A stretch of DNA of 22,998 nt from an uncultured Hungatella sp. (GCA_910588505.1 CAJUPQ010000057.1:1-22998); one strand, 5' to 3'; positions 6,468 through 14,698 are shown, numbered from the stretch's first letter. The notes: a model not told the origin generated them from the letters alone. Numbers and translations are program-made.

Positions 6468-7089
6468 ATGGCAAGATTTTCGAAAGAAGAGGCGATAAAA
6501 ATAGTTGTTCAATGCGCGCGATAGTATGAAAGAAATCTGTTGGAAAGAACATTACTATTTCTATTAATGGATAAGCAAAAGAGAGTTACATGGACTGAAG
6601 CATCTTTCTATAAAAGGCAGATAAATCCAGAATTTCAGCAGAACAGTTTTTTGAGAATTGTTTAGATGGCCGATTGAGTATGGATGATTTTTGGTTTTCA
6701 GGGGATGGTACTACAACTTTAAAATTACAAGTGTTGCCTTTTGTATTGGCTAAAAACTTAAATGCCAATAGTTTTGGTAATTTCGGCGGAAATAGTATTC
6801 GGCTGTATACAGAAAAATTGGCGGGAGGAGTAAAAGGGTGTATTGGGTTTGTGAAAGATGCTCTGCCCGACCTTGGGTACCGAATCCATTGCTGAATGAG
6901 GATATTAGAAAGATTTCGAAAAATCAGATGAGGATTATTGCTATATACCGAAAAAATATATCCGAAGAAGAGTCCAGAGAGATTGTATATAAGGCAAAGA
7001 AAATAGAATGGGATAAGATAGTATATCCAGCCTTTTTAGAACAAGGGTTTGTTCATAAAGAGGGGTTAACAGATGGTTTAGAGAAATGA
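6468..7089 (+). pseudogene. Degraded PBECR4-like (phage-type nuclease/toxin domain) gene
   Basis: Pieces of one protein lie in three frames. Piece 1 starts MARFSKEEAIKIVVQC at 6468, is stopped by TAG at 6522-6524 (codon 19), then runs on as YERNLLERTLLFLLMDKQ to EASFY. Piece 2 is in another frame (about 6624-6870): ISAEQFFENCLDGRLSMDDF, then GDGTTTLKLQVLPF and IRLYTEKLAGGVKGCIGFVK. Piece 3 (about 6870-7089) gives VPNPLLNEDIRKISKNQMRI, IAIYRKN and a Lys-rich end. The order and motifs fit the PBECR4 family of clostridial phage/mobile-element nuclease-like proteins, from my memory of it. A segment expected between EASFY and ISAEQFF (NFLHLTG-like) is missing. One nonsense mutation, an internal deletion and two frame changes make it dead. 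It is clearly more AT-rich than its neighbours, a sign of foreign origin. Confidence 0.7.
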
Positions 7090-7099
7090 GGTTACCGTT

Positions 7100-8905
7100 G
7101 TGAAATGGTGGAGCAGACTTGTAGCGGGCGCCTCCATGGTGGCGGCAGTCAGCGTCATTGTGAGGGTTTGCGGCCTGGAAGATACGGTGTTTTTTAATAA
7201 ATCCGCAGCTTCTCTGGGAGTATTTTTTCTTGGACTTATTCTTGTGCCGAAAGCTTTCGGCCACTGGCATGAGGACAGGAGAAGCTTTTTGGCAGGTTTC
7301 GGACTGGCTTTTGTGCTGGTCTTTACAGAGATCCTGGGCTGGGCCATGAGGCTTTGGGATGCCGGAGGCAGCGTCATATTGACCGGTATTGGAGTTTTTT
7401 GTATGGCGGGGGCCGCGGCTTTGCTGGCTTTTGCCCTGGAGCCCTGGTTTTACGTGATCCTTAATCCGGGCCGGAAAGGGAAGACAGAGGAGGGCGGCGC
7501 GGCGGCTTTATGGATGGAGAGATGTTCTGCGGGCCGGATATTCTTTGGGGCCTGGGGGATTATTTTCCTTAGCTGGATTCCCTGCGCCCTGGCTTTTTAC
7601 CCAGGGCTTTACAGCTATGACATGTCGTGGCAGTGGGCCCAGTTTGCCTCGGGAGATTTTACCACCCACCATCCCCTGGTCCACACGCTTTTGTGCGGGG
7701 GGATTATAGAGCTGGGAAAAGTCCTTGGAGGCTCCTATGAGCGGGGACTTTTCTTTCACTCTTTGGCGCAGATGGCGTTTCTTTCCGGGTGCATGGCCTT
7801 TGGGATCCGGTTTCTGGCAAAGAGAAGGGTGAGAACCTGGGCGATGGTCGGGGTTCTGGCTTTTTTTGCGCTGTTTCCTTTTTTTCCGGTGCTGGGGGTG
7901 AGCACTACAAAGGACACAATGTTTGCCGGCTTTTTCTTTGTGGTCTTTGTGTGTATATGCGACATGGTGTGGGACAAGGCTTTCTACAGAGGGCGAAAGC
8001 TGGTTTGGTTTGAGGCGTGTGCTGTGTCCATGTGCCTGCTGCGCAACAATGCGGTCCACGGTCTGGCGGTGATGGTCTGCTGTCTTATGGCTGTGTGGGG
8101 TGTGGGGGCTTTGCGGAAAATGGGAAACAGGGAGAAAAAACGGAACTTGTTTTTCGGAAGATCCATCTGGCTTACTGGGCTGTGTATCCTTTTAAGCCAG
8201 GCGGGCTTTTGGGCCCTGGAGCAGGGACTGGAAGCCGGGAAGGGGAGCCGGGCGGAGATGTTAAGCCTTCCCATGCAGCAGATGGCAAGGGCCTATGTAT
8301 ACCACAGGGAGGAATTTTCTAAGGGGGATACGGAGGAGCTTCTGCGGTTTTTTGACGAGGACAGCCTTCTGCGGTACAAGTACTATGTGTCGGACCCGGT
8401 GAAGGCCGGGATGAACATGGAAGAGTTTCGGATGGGGGATTTTTTCAGGCTGTGGTTTCGGCTGGGGAGACAATTTCCCGGGGAGTACATGCTGTCGCCT
8501 CTGTACAACATGATGGGGCTGTGGTATCTGGGCGGGGACTCCAGCTGTTTTGTGTCATATGAAATGCTGCCGCCTTTTGACGAGGTCCACAAGGTGGAGG
8601 CGAAGAGTAAGGTTCCCTGGCTGAAAGCGTATTATTGCTGGTTTACAGACGAAAATCTTCAGAGGTGTCTGCCAGGGCTTTGTCTGTTTTTTTATACATC
8701 CTTTTACAGCTGGTGCGTTCTTTTCGCGGCGGTCATGCTGGCGGCAAAGAGGAGATATAAGGAGCTTATCCCCCCTTTGTTTCTGGGCAGTTATCTGTTT
8801 ACCCTGGTGTTTGGGCCATGTATCATCGTCAGGTATGTTCTGGGGGTTATGATGTGCGTGCCTGTTTTGGGGGTGATGGTGTTTAGTGAGCAAGGGCGGA
8901 TTTAG
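7100..8905 (+). CDS. Polytopic membrane protein, DUF6020-like (possible GT-C fold)
   Basis: This is a 601-residue integral membrane protein. Hydrophobic helices are seen from the N-terminus (VAGASMVAAVSVIVRV, SLGVFFLGLILVPKAF, AGFGLAFVLVFTEILG, GIGVFCMAGAAALLAFAL), then about residues 145-168, and again to the C-terminus (CIIVRYVLGVMMCVPVLGVM), roughly eleven in all. The most family-like part is FYPGLYSYDMSWQWAQF followed by HHPLVHTLLCGG, typical of DUF6020 proteins, which look like GT-C glycosyltransferase relatives with a substrate-facing Asp after helix one of that unit. A role in cell-surface glycan assembly is inference. The start is a GTG at 7100 with a weak GAGG site, 10 bases after the pseudogene's last stop. 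Its stop codon lies inside a large hairpin shared with the convergent gntR gene. Confidence 0.75.
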   Translation: MKWWSRLVAGASMVAAVSVIVRVCGLEDTVFFNKSAASLGVFFLGLILVPKAFGHWHEDRRSFLAGFGLAFVLVFTEILGWAMRLWDAGGSVILTGIGVFCMAGAAALLAFALEPWFYVILNPGRKGKTEEGGAAALWMERCSAGRIFFGAWGIIFLSWIPCALAFYPGLYSYDMSWQWAQFASGDFTTHHPLVHTLLCGGIIELGKVLGGSYERGLFFHSLAQMAFLSGCMAFGIRFLAKRRVRTWAMVGVLAFFALFPFFPVLGVSTTKDTMFAGFFFVVFVCICDMVWDKAFYRGRKLVWFEACAVSMCLLRNNAVHGLAVMVCCLMAVWGVGALRKMGNREKKRNLFFGRSIWLTGLCILLSQAGFWALEQGLEAGKGSRAEMLSLPMQQMARAYVYHREEFSKGDTEELLRFFDEDSLLRYKYYVSDPVKAGMNMEEFRMGDFFRLWFRLGRQFPGEYMLSPLYNMMGLWYLGGDSSCFVSYEMLPPFDEVHKVEAKSKVPWLKAYYCWFTDENLQRCLPGLCLFFYTSFYSWCVLFAAVMLAAKRRYKELIPPLFLGSYLFTLVFGPCIIVRYVLGVMMCVPVLGVMVFSEQGRI

Positions 8906-8946
8906 TCGTGAAGCCAGGCTCTCGACAATCCTCGCCCCTTGCTCAC
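8886..8946. repeat. REP-like inverted pair (copy C) between convergent genes
   Basis: The left arm (8886-8908, GTGAGCAAGGGCGGATTTAG then TCG) and right arm (8923-8946, CGACAATCCTCGCCCCTTGC then TCAC) are near-perfect inverted repeats around a 14-base loop. Each arm matches the dispersed element at 42-75. The left arm contains the last codons and TAG of the membrane protein gene. No T run follows on either strand, so it is not a classic terminator, but it could protect the 3' ends of both convergent transcripts. Confidence 0.75.
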
Positions 8947-8972
8947 CACCTCACCACCAACAGCATTTTTCC

Positions 8973-9767
8973 TTACTGCTTCTCAGGGCTGTAGTTCAGC
9001 TGAAAGCAGGGGGAGGCCTGAAGCTGGTTATCCTGGCTCTTGTAGTCGATCTCGATCTTGAACCGGTCCGCCCGGATATAGTTCTCCACAAATTCCGCAG
9101 GAGTGCCATCGGACAGCCAGGCAATGCGCTCCGAATAGATGACCTGACTGGCTTCGGCCTGGTCTAAAAGCCTTGCGGTCTTTGGGGAGATCTCGGCCAC
9201 ACAGTAGGTGTCCCTGGCCTGAACCGGGGAAAAGCCGAACTTTTTCTCAAGGGAGTCGTAGAGGGAATTGCCGATGTCGCTCATCTGCAGTCCGGGAAAG
9301 AGACGGCCGTTGAGAAAGCTGGTGACAACGGCCACAGGGCTTCCGTTCCCCAGCACGAGACGTTTGTACTTTAACACCGTATCTGTGTCAGCTAACCCGA
9401 AAAAGGCCCTGGCTCTGGGAGCGGGGGCTGAGACGGAAAACTTCAGGGGCTGAGACACGGCCGTGTGTCCCGCCTTGATGATGTCAGCGGTGAAAGAGGG
9501 CAGGTGGTTGTACTGTCTGGGGATCACATCCGCGGTGAAGGTCCCCTTGCCCTGTCTCCGGTAGAGGGCGCCCTCGTAGACCAGATCCATGATGGCCTGC
9601 TTGGCTGTGCCGCGGCTGACGCCGAACAAATCCGCCAACTCTGTCTCGCTGGGGATCAGGGCGTTGGGCCCCAGCTCCTTGATCAGGTGGCGCAGATAAT
9701 ATTTGATCTGAACGTAATACGGCAAGTGGGAATTCTTATTCAGGTGTTCAAAGCGAAATTCTTCCAT
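8973..9767 (-). CDS. GntR family transcriptional regulator with UTRA domain (HutC/FarR type)
   Basis: The 264-residue protein has an N-terminal winged helix-turn-helix (about 15-80; LPYYVQIKYYLRHLIK, then IPSETELADLFGVSRGTAKQ and RRQGKGTF) and a C-terminal UTRA effector domain (about 95-250), which in this family binds a sugar or other small molecule and releases DNA. The start at 9767 (MEEFRFEHLNKN) is supported by GAAGGAGAAG just upstream on the minus strand; a start at 9794 would add nine residues with no ribosome site. It is divergent from the transporter-enzyme cluster, and two inverted repeats lie between them, so it is probably the local repressor, relieved by the transported compound or a phosphorylated derivative. 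The ligand cannot be told from sequence. Confidence 0.9.
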   Translation of the reverse strand: MEEFRFEHLNKNSHLPYYVQIKYYLRHLIKELGPNALIPSETELADLFGVSRGTAKQAIMDLVYEGALYRRQGKGTFTADVIPRQYNHLPSFTADIIKAGHTAVSQPLKFSVSAPAPRARAFFGLADTDTVLKYKRLVLGNGSPVAVVTSFLNGRLFPGLQMSDIGNSLYDSLEKKFGFSPVQARDTYCVAEISPKTARLLDQAEASQVIYSERIAWLSDGTPAEFVENYIRADRFKIEIDYKSQDNQLQASPCFQLNYSPEKQ

Positions 9768-9811
9768 ACTTCTCCTTCGTACAGAGTATTCCAAAATTTA
9801 ACATTGTATTA

Positions 9812-9840
9812 AGTCTAGCATAGGAACATGGAAATGTCAA
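9812..9840 (-). promoter_or_regulatory. gntR promoter
   Basis: On the minus strand TTGACA (9840-9835) and TAGACT (9817-9812) are spaced by 17 bases, with TGC before the -10 box. The inverted repeat at 9836-9855 covers the -35 element, which suggests autorepression. Confidence 0.65.
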
Positions 9841-9855
9841 CATGAGTGAGTTGAC
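9836..9855. promoter_or_regulatory. Candidate GntR operator 1
   Basis: GTCAAC (9836-9841) and GTTGAC (9850-9855) form a perfect 6-bp inverted repeat with an 8-base spacer, overlapping the gntR -35 box. It shares the TTGAC half-site with operator 2. Assignment to this regulator is inferred from position. Confidence 0.4.
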
Positions 9856-9864
9856 TAAAAATAT

Positions 9865-9880
9865 ACTTGACTAATCAAGT
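9865..9880. promoter_or_regulatory. Candidate GntR operator 2
   Basis: ACTTGACTAATCAAGT is a perfect inverted repeat (ACTTGA/TCAAGT around CTAA). It overlaps the -35 box of the transporter promoter, where a bound repressor would block RNA polymerase. It differs from the GT-rich palindromes known for some HutC-type regulators, so a dedicated specificity is likely. Confidence 0.5.
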
Positions 9881-9895
9881 GATCAATGGTAACAT
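9867..9895 (+). promoter_or_regulatory. Promoter of the transporter-catabolic cluster
   Basis: TTGACT at 9867-9872 and TAACAT at 9890-9895 are 17 bases apart. The -10 is imperfect, as expected for a regulated promoter. Transcription would begin near 9902, leaving a leader of about 58 bases before the lipoprotein gene. Confidence 0.5.
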
Positions 9896-9960
9896 ATAGA
9901 CAAATCCAAGAGTGATTTGAACCAAAAACTATTATTTTTACACGAAACGGAGGAACGGAC

Positions 9961-11145
9961 ATGAGAAAAAGAAACATGATCTCAAAGGCAGCGGCAATGG
10001 GTCTGGCAGTACTGACGGCAGCTTCTCTTACATTGACAGGGTGTTCACAGCCGGCTGGGGACAAAGAGACCGCTCAGGAGACGCAGCAGACCGCCCAGGC
10101 GGCAGAATCGGAGACACAGGCGCCGGAAGCAGCCCAGACCCAGGCGGAGGCGGACGCGGACGCGGGCCAGACCACAGCAGCCCAGGCGGCAGGGGAAGCG
10201 GCAAAGGTGGAGAATAAGACAGGGAAGAAGATAAAAGTAGGGTATGACATCTATTTCCTGGGCAATTCCTGGTCCGTTCAGCTTTACCAGGAGTTTAAGT
10301 GGAACGCGGAGAATCTTTACAAGGATGACCTGGAAGTTACATATGTGCAGTCGGACAATGACGTGAGCAAGCAGATCGCCAACTTAGAGGATCTGATCGC
10401 CCAGGGCGTGGATGTGATCATCACCACCCCCTGCGATACCACAGCTATCAACAGCACCCTTGAGGAGGCCATGGACGCCGGGATCAAAGTAGTGCTTCTG
10501 TGCGCTACTATTGACGGGGACAGCTATGATACGGTGGTTACGGTGGACGAGAAGGATTTTGGGGCCACGGGAGCCCAGTGGCTGGCAGACCAGCTGGATG
10601 GAAAGGGCAATATTGTGGTGCTCAACGGGATCTCCGGATTTTCCAGCAACACCCTGCGCTATGAAGGGGCCAAGTCTGTGTTTGACAAGTATCCTGACAT
10701 CAAGGTTCTGGCGGCGGAGGATGCCAACTGGGATTACGCGGCGGCCAAGACCGTTACCTCGGATCTGTTGGCCACGTACCCGGAGATCGACGGCGTGTGG
10801 TCCCAGGGCGGGGCTATGACCTTGGGGGCTATTGACTCTTTCAAGGCGGCTAACAGGGACATGGTGCCAATGACCGGCGAGGATAATAACGGATACTTAA
10901 AGGCCTGCCTGGACAATAATATGGAAGGCATCGCCGTGTCCAAGCCAACCTGGCTGGCCAGAGTGGCCATTGAAAGCTCCATCAAGCTGATGAATGGGGA
11001 GGAAGTGAAAAAGGACGACATCTATCCCGTTATGACCATCAAGACGGAGGAGATGAAAGACTATGTACACGCGGATCTGTCCGATGATGTGTGGTGCGGC
11101 ACAGAGCTTCCTGAGGAGATCTTAAAAGAGGTATTCAGCAACTAA
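9961..11145 (+). CDS. Sugar-type ABC transporter substrate-binding lipoprotein (Peripla_BP_4 family)
   Basis: This 394-residue protein is the extracellular binding component of the importer. A signal peptide (RKRN, then a hydrophobic stretch) ends in lipobox LTGC with Cys28 as the lipid anchor. Residues 29-80 are a low-complexity Ala/Gln/Glu/Thr linker. The folded part begins near KIKVGYDIYFLGNSWSVQL and has the RbsB/YtfQ-type pattern: SDNDVSKQIANLEDLIAQGV, then DVIITTPCDTTAIN and VVLLCATIDGDSY, and later WSQGGAMTLGAIDSF and MTGEDNNGYLKAC. Relatives bind pentoses, furanoses or AI-2. GGAGGA at 9949-9954 fixes the ATG. The ATPase gene follows after 145 bases that hold a strong hairpin, a common way to make more binding protein than channel. 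The ligand is unknown. Confidence 0.92.
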   Translation: MRKRNMISKAAAMGLAVLTAASLTLTGCSQPAGDKETAQETQQTAQAAESETQAPEAAQTQAEADADAGQTTAAQAAGEAAKVENKTGKKIKVGYDIYFLGNSWSVQLYQEFKWNAENLYKDDLEVTYVQSDNDVSKQIANLEDLIAQGVDVIITTPCDTTAINSTLEEAMDAGIKVVLLCATIDGDSYDTVVTVDEKDFGATGAQWLADQLDGKGNIVVLNGISGFSSNTLRYEGAKSVFDKYPDIKVLAAEDANWDYAAAKTVTSDLLATYPEIDGVWSQGGAMTLGAIDSFKAANRDMVPMTGEDNNGYLKACLDNNMEGIAVSKPTWLARVAIESSIKLMNGEEVKKDDIYPVMTIKTEEMKDYVHADLSDDVWCGTELPEEILKEVFSN

Positions 11146-11210
11146 GAGCGGGGCCGGGGAGAGGTGGAAAAAGACCTGGGTTCCGGGCTTGGTTGGAGAA
11201 AGCGCAGACA

Positions 11211-11259
11211 GGCCGGGCGGCCGCAGGGTGTGGGAAACTGCCTCCGCGGCTGTCCGGCC
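11211..11259 (+). promoter_or_regulatory. Stable intercistronic hairpin between binding protein and ATPase genes
   Basis: GGCCGGGCGGCCGC (11211-11224) pairs with GCGGCTGTCCGGCC (11246-11259) in a 14-bp, GC-rich stem with two G-T pairs and a 21-base loop. No T run follows (CTTAAAAG), so it is more likely a 3'-end stabiliser or attenuator for the lipoprotein mRNA than a full terminator. Confidence 0.6.
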
Positions 11260-11290
11260 CTTAAAAGAGATTTGGATGTGAGGTGAACGG

Positions 11291-12802
11291 ATGGAAAGAG
11301 GAAAGGTGATGGTGGAAGGGCGCAATCTTTCCAAAGAGTTTAACGGAAATGTGGTTCTTAAAGACGTGTCCATACAGTGCGTCCAGGGGGAGGGCCTTGC
11401 CCTGGCCGGGGAGAACGGAGCCGGCAAGTCAACCCTGATGAACATCATAAGCGGAGGCCTGTCCCCGTCCGCGGGGACGATTTTGGCAGACGGAAAGGAG
11501 TGTCATTTTTCCTGCTCCAAAGACGGGAGAAAGGCTGGGATCGCCTTTGTCCATCAGGAGTTAAGCCTGATGAGGGAGATGACAGCAGGGGAAAACATCA
11601 TGCTGGGCATGGAACCAAGGCGGGGCGGCTGGATTGACCAGAAAAAACTCCATGAACAGGCTTCTGCGGTGCTGGAAGAGATCGGGTATGACATTGATGC
11701 CTATGAGTTGGTGAGAAATCTGTCCCCGGCCCAGAGGCAGATCGTGGAGATCGCCAAAGCATGGGCGGCGTCCCCCAGGGTGCTGATCTTTGACGAGCCC
11801 ACGTCAAGCCTTAATAAGGCGGAGTCGGACATCCTGTTTCGGTTTATCGGGGCCATCAAAAAGAAGGGAGTGTCCGTCATTGTCATCAGTCACCGCATGG
11901 ACGATATCTTCGCCACCTGCGACAGGGTTATGGTGCTCAAGGACGGGATGTTTGTGTTTGAGTCCCCGGTAAAGGACACAGACAGCGATGAGATCATCAG
12001 CAAGATGGTGGGGCGGGAGTTTAAAAACGTGTATCCCCCCAGAAATGAGGTCCTGTCTTCTGATATTAAGCTGGAACTAAAAAACGTGTCCATAGGAGAT
12101 CTGGTCAAATCGGTCAGTTTACAGGTCCCCAGGGGCGCTGTCATAGGCATCGGCGGGCTGGAAGGCCAGGGGCAGAGGCATTTGAGCAGAGGATTGTTCG
12201 GGATCGAGCCCTTTACCTCCGGGGAGTATGTGATAAACGGGCAGGCAAAGAAGATCGCCAGCCCCGGGGACGCTGTGAGAAACAAGATCGCCTTTGTGTC
12301 CGATGACCGGAAGGCAGAGGGGCTGTTTCTGGATCTGTCCTGCGGTGAGAACATCTTGTCTCTGTCCTACAGGAGAAATTCCAGGTGGGGATTTGTAAAG
12401 AAAAAGCAGGCGGACAGGGAGATTTTGGAGGGGATCCGGCAGATGAACATCAAGCTTGATGATCAGAGGCAGGCAGTAAAAAGTTTATCAGGAGGAAACC
12501 AGCAAAAGATCGTGTTTTCCAAATGGATCAAGACAAATCCCCAGATCCTGATCCTCCATGAGCCTACCAGAGGCATTGACGTTCAGTCCAAGCTGGAGAT
12601 CTATGAGCTTATCCGGAGATTGACAGGAGAGGGAGTCAGCGTCCTTGTGTTTACCAGCGATATGCTGGAGCTGATAGGGATCTCGGACGAGATCTACGTC
12701 ATGTACGAGGGGCGGATCTCTGGCCGCGTTGCGGGGAAAGACGCCACGGAGGAGGCGATCATGCAGCTGAGCGCAAACACAGGAAAGGAGGAGAGACCAT
12801 GA
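11291..12802 (+). CDS. Sugar ABC transporter ATP-binding protein (RbsA/MglA-like, two ATPase domains)
   Basis: The 503-residue protein holds two fused nucleotide-binding domains, typical of carbohydrate uptake type-2 importers, and powers uptake at the inner face of the membrane. Domain 1 has Walker A GENGAGKST (40-48), signature LSPAQRQIVEIAKAW and Walker B VLIFDEPTSSL. Domain 2 has the degenerate loop GLEGQGQ usual for this family, signature LSGGNQQKIVFSKWI and Walker B-like ILILHEPTRGID. There the usual Asp before Glu is His, a change I would expect to weaken magnesium binding at the second site. The signature of domain 1 (LSPAQ) lacks LSGGQ, which is common in the family. ATG at 11291 follows GAGGTG at 11280-11285. 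The stop overlaps the next start by 4 bases (ATGA). Confidence 0.93.
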   Translation: MERGKVMVEGRNLSKEFNGNVVLKDVSIQCVQGEGLALAGENGAGKSTLMNIISGGLSPSAGTILADGKECHFSCSKDGRKAGIAFVHQELSLMREMTAGENIMLGMEPRRGGWIDQKKLHEQASAVLEEIGYDIDAYELVRNLSPAQRQIVEIAKAWAASPRVLIFDEPTSSLNKAESDILFRFIGAIKKKGVSVIVISHRMDDIFATCDRVMVLKDGMFVFESPVKDTDSDEIISKMVGREFKNVYPPRNEVLSSDIKLELKNVSIGDLVKSVSLQVPRGAVIGIGGLEGQGQRHLSRGLFGIEPFTSGEYVINGQAKKIASPGDAVRNKIAFVSDDRKAEGLFLDLSCGENILSLSYRRNSRWGFVKKKQADREILEGIRQMNIKLDDQRQAVKSLSGGNQQKIVFSKWIKTNPQILILHEPTRGIDVQSKLEIYELIRRLTGEGVSVLVFTSDMLELIGISDEIYVMYEGRISGRVAGKDATEEAIMQLSANTGKEERP

Positions 12803-13743
12803 AAGGTTCCGTAAAGTCCCATATAAAGCAGGCCATTCCCTCCCTTGTCATCATGGTTTTCATGGTTGGGGCAGCGTCCGCCATGTCGTCCCGGTTTTTT
12901 ACAGCAGCCAACTTAAGGAACGTGCTGACCCAGACAGCGGTGCTGGCCATTGTGTCGGCAGCCCAGTGTTTTGCCCTTCTCATCGGTGGGATCGACATGT
13001 CCGTCAGCTCAGTGATCTCTGTCAGCACCATCTTTGTGGCCATGTTCAGCCACAGCGGGCCGGCAGGGCTGGCCTTTGCCATTGCCCTGGCTCTGGCGGT
13101 TGGGGCGTTTACCGGCTTTGTCAACGGCATGGGCATCGTCCGCTTTCAGATCCCGGCCATGATCATCACCATCTCCACCCAGGCGTTTTTAAAGGGCATT
13201 GCCCTGATCCTTATGCCCAGCTCCGGGGGAAAGGTGAATCAGGCCTTTGTGAAGGTGATAAAGACCAGGGTGGGTATTTTTTCCGTGGCTTTTCTGCTGG
13301 CTGTTCTCACCTATGCGTCAGCTTGGCTGGTCCTGCACTACACCAGGTTTGGGCGCAGGATCTACGCGGTGGGCAATGGGGAGCTTTATGCGGAGCAGTC
13401 GGGCATTGACACGAAAAAGATCACGGTTATGGTGTACGTCCTGTCAGGCCTGATCGCTGCCTTTGGCGGCATCATCCTGTCAGCCAGGATCTCCAGCGGC
13501 AATCCTTTGGTGGGGGACAGCTATGCCATGGATTCCGTGGCCGCGGCCGTGATCGGAGGTATTTCCATGAACGGAGGCGTGGGGACCATTGCAGGAGCCC
13601 TGTCAGGGGCCGTGATCCTGACCCTGATCAACAACATTATGAACAGCATGGGGATCTCGCCCTACTATCAGTACATCCTGAAAGGCGCTCTCCTTATGTT
13701 TTCCCTGATGCTGTTTCAGATAAAGAGGAGGAGGACCGTATGA
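12799..13743 (+). CDS. Sugar ABC transporter permease 1 (RbsC-like, BPD_transp_2)
   Basis: This 314-residue membrane protein is one half of the transport channel. About nine hydrophobic helices are visible, beginning near residue 10 (AIPSLVIMVFMVGAASAM). Family landmarks are IGGIDMSVSSVISVST, GFVNGMGIVRFQIPAMIITI, the cytosolic VGNGELYAEQSGIDTKKI loop that contacts the ATPase, and AAAVIGGISMNGGVGTIAGA near the end. It is translationally coupled to the genes on both sides by ATGA overlaps. Two different permeases in one system suggest a heterodimeric channel, as in YtfT-YjfF and LsrC-LsrD. Confidence 0.92.
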   Translation: MKGSVKSHIKQAIPSLVIMVFMVGAASAMSSRFFTAANLRNVLTQTAVLAIVSAAQCFALLIGGIDMSVSSVISVSTIFVAMFSHSGPAGLAFAIALALAVGAFTGFVNGMGIVRFQIPAMIITISTQAFLKGIALILMPSSGGKVNQAFVKVIKTRVGIFSVAFLLAVLTYASAWLVLHYTRFGRRIYAVGNGELYAEQSGIDTKKITVMVYVLSGLIAAFGGIILSARISSGNPLVGDSYAMDSVAAAVIGGISMNGGVGTIAGALSGAVILTLINNIMNSMGISPYYQYILKGALLMFSLMLFQIKRRRTV

Positions 13744-14687
13744 GAGGGCTAAAGGAGAAATTAAGATATCAGTCGTTTCCTTTTGGGATCTACGGGCTGC
13801 TCCTGGTGATCATCCTGGTGTTTCTCGGGGCCACCCAGGGCAATGTGTCCCCGGCTCACCTTCTGAACATCGCCAGATCCGCCGCTCCCTTAGGCATTGC
13901 TGCCATGGGGCAGACCATTGTGCTGATCGCCGGCGGGCTGGATCTGTCCATGGGCGCTACCATTTCCATGGTCAATCTGGTGGCTGCCTCGGTGATGAAC
14001 GGCAGCAGGGAAAATATGCTGCCTGCCGTGGTGATCTCCCTGGGTTTGTGCCTGGTGGTGGGATTTTTTAACGGGTTTATTATCACCCGGTTTCAGATGC
14101 AGCCCTTTCTGGTGACTATGGCCATGGGAATCATCATCCAGGGATGTTATTATCTATACACCCAGGGCATTGCCAGAGGGAATATTGCCAGGGAAATGCG
14201 TTTTATCTCCGAGGGCTGGGTCTGGGGCATTCCGGTGGCGGTGATGATCTGGCTGGCTCTGTGGTTGGTGCTGTCCGTGGTGCTGAAAAAGACCATCTAC
14301 GGACGGAAGCTTTACCTGACAGGAGCCAATCCGGCGGCGTCTAAGCTGTCCGGGTATCCGGCGGATCGCATCACCATCTCCGCCTACATGATGGGCGCGC
14401 TGCTGGCCGGAGTGGCGGGGCTGATGCTGTCTGCCTACATCGGAGTGGCCTCTGTGGATATGGGCCTTGACTATACGCTGAACACAGTGGCCTCGTCTGT
14501 CATCGGAGGAGCCGCCTTTACCGGAGGAATCGGCAGCCTGGAGGGGACGTTTCCCGGCGTGCTGATCATCACCATCCTCCAGAGCCTTACCACCATTCTG
14601 GGAATCTCGGAGGCGGGAAAATTTATCTGCCAGGGCGCGGTGATCGCGGTTATGGTAGCCATCAATCAGAGAAAGGCAGCGAGATAG
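13740..14687 (+). CDS. Sugar ABC transporter permease 2 (RbsC-like, BPD_transp_2)
   Basis: The second channel subunit has 315 residues and about nine helices, starting near LLLVIILVFLGATQG. Matching landmarks to permease 1 are IAGGLDLSMGATISMVN, GFFNGFIITRFQMQPFLVTM, the ATPase contact loop LTGANPAASKLSGY and SSVIGGAAFTGGIGSLEG. It is clearly paralogous to permease 1 but not a recent copy. Its ATG overlaps the preceding stop by 4 bases; the hydrolase gene follows 11 bases after its stop. Confidence 0.92.
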   Translation: MRGLKEKLRYQSFPFGIYGLLLVIILVFLGATQGNVSPAHLLNIARSAAPLGIAAMGQTIVLIAGGLDLSMGATISMVNLVAASVMNGSRENMLPAVVISLGLCLVVGFFNGFIITRFQMQPFLVTMAMGIIIQGCYYLYTQGIARGNIAREMRFISEGWVWGIPVAVMIWLALWLVLSVVLKKTIYGRKLYLTGANPAASKLSGYPADRITISAYMMGALLAGVAGLMLSAYIGVASVDMGLDYTLNTVASSVIGGAAFTGGIGSLEGTFPGVLIITILQSLTTILGISEAGKFICQGAVIAVMVAINQRKAAR

Positions 14688-14698
14688 GGGGAAGAAAA

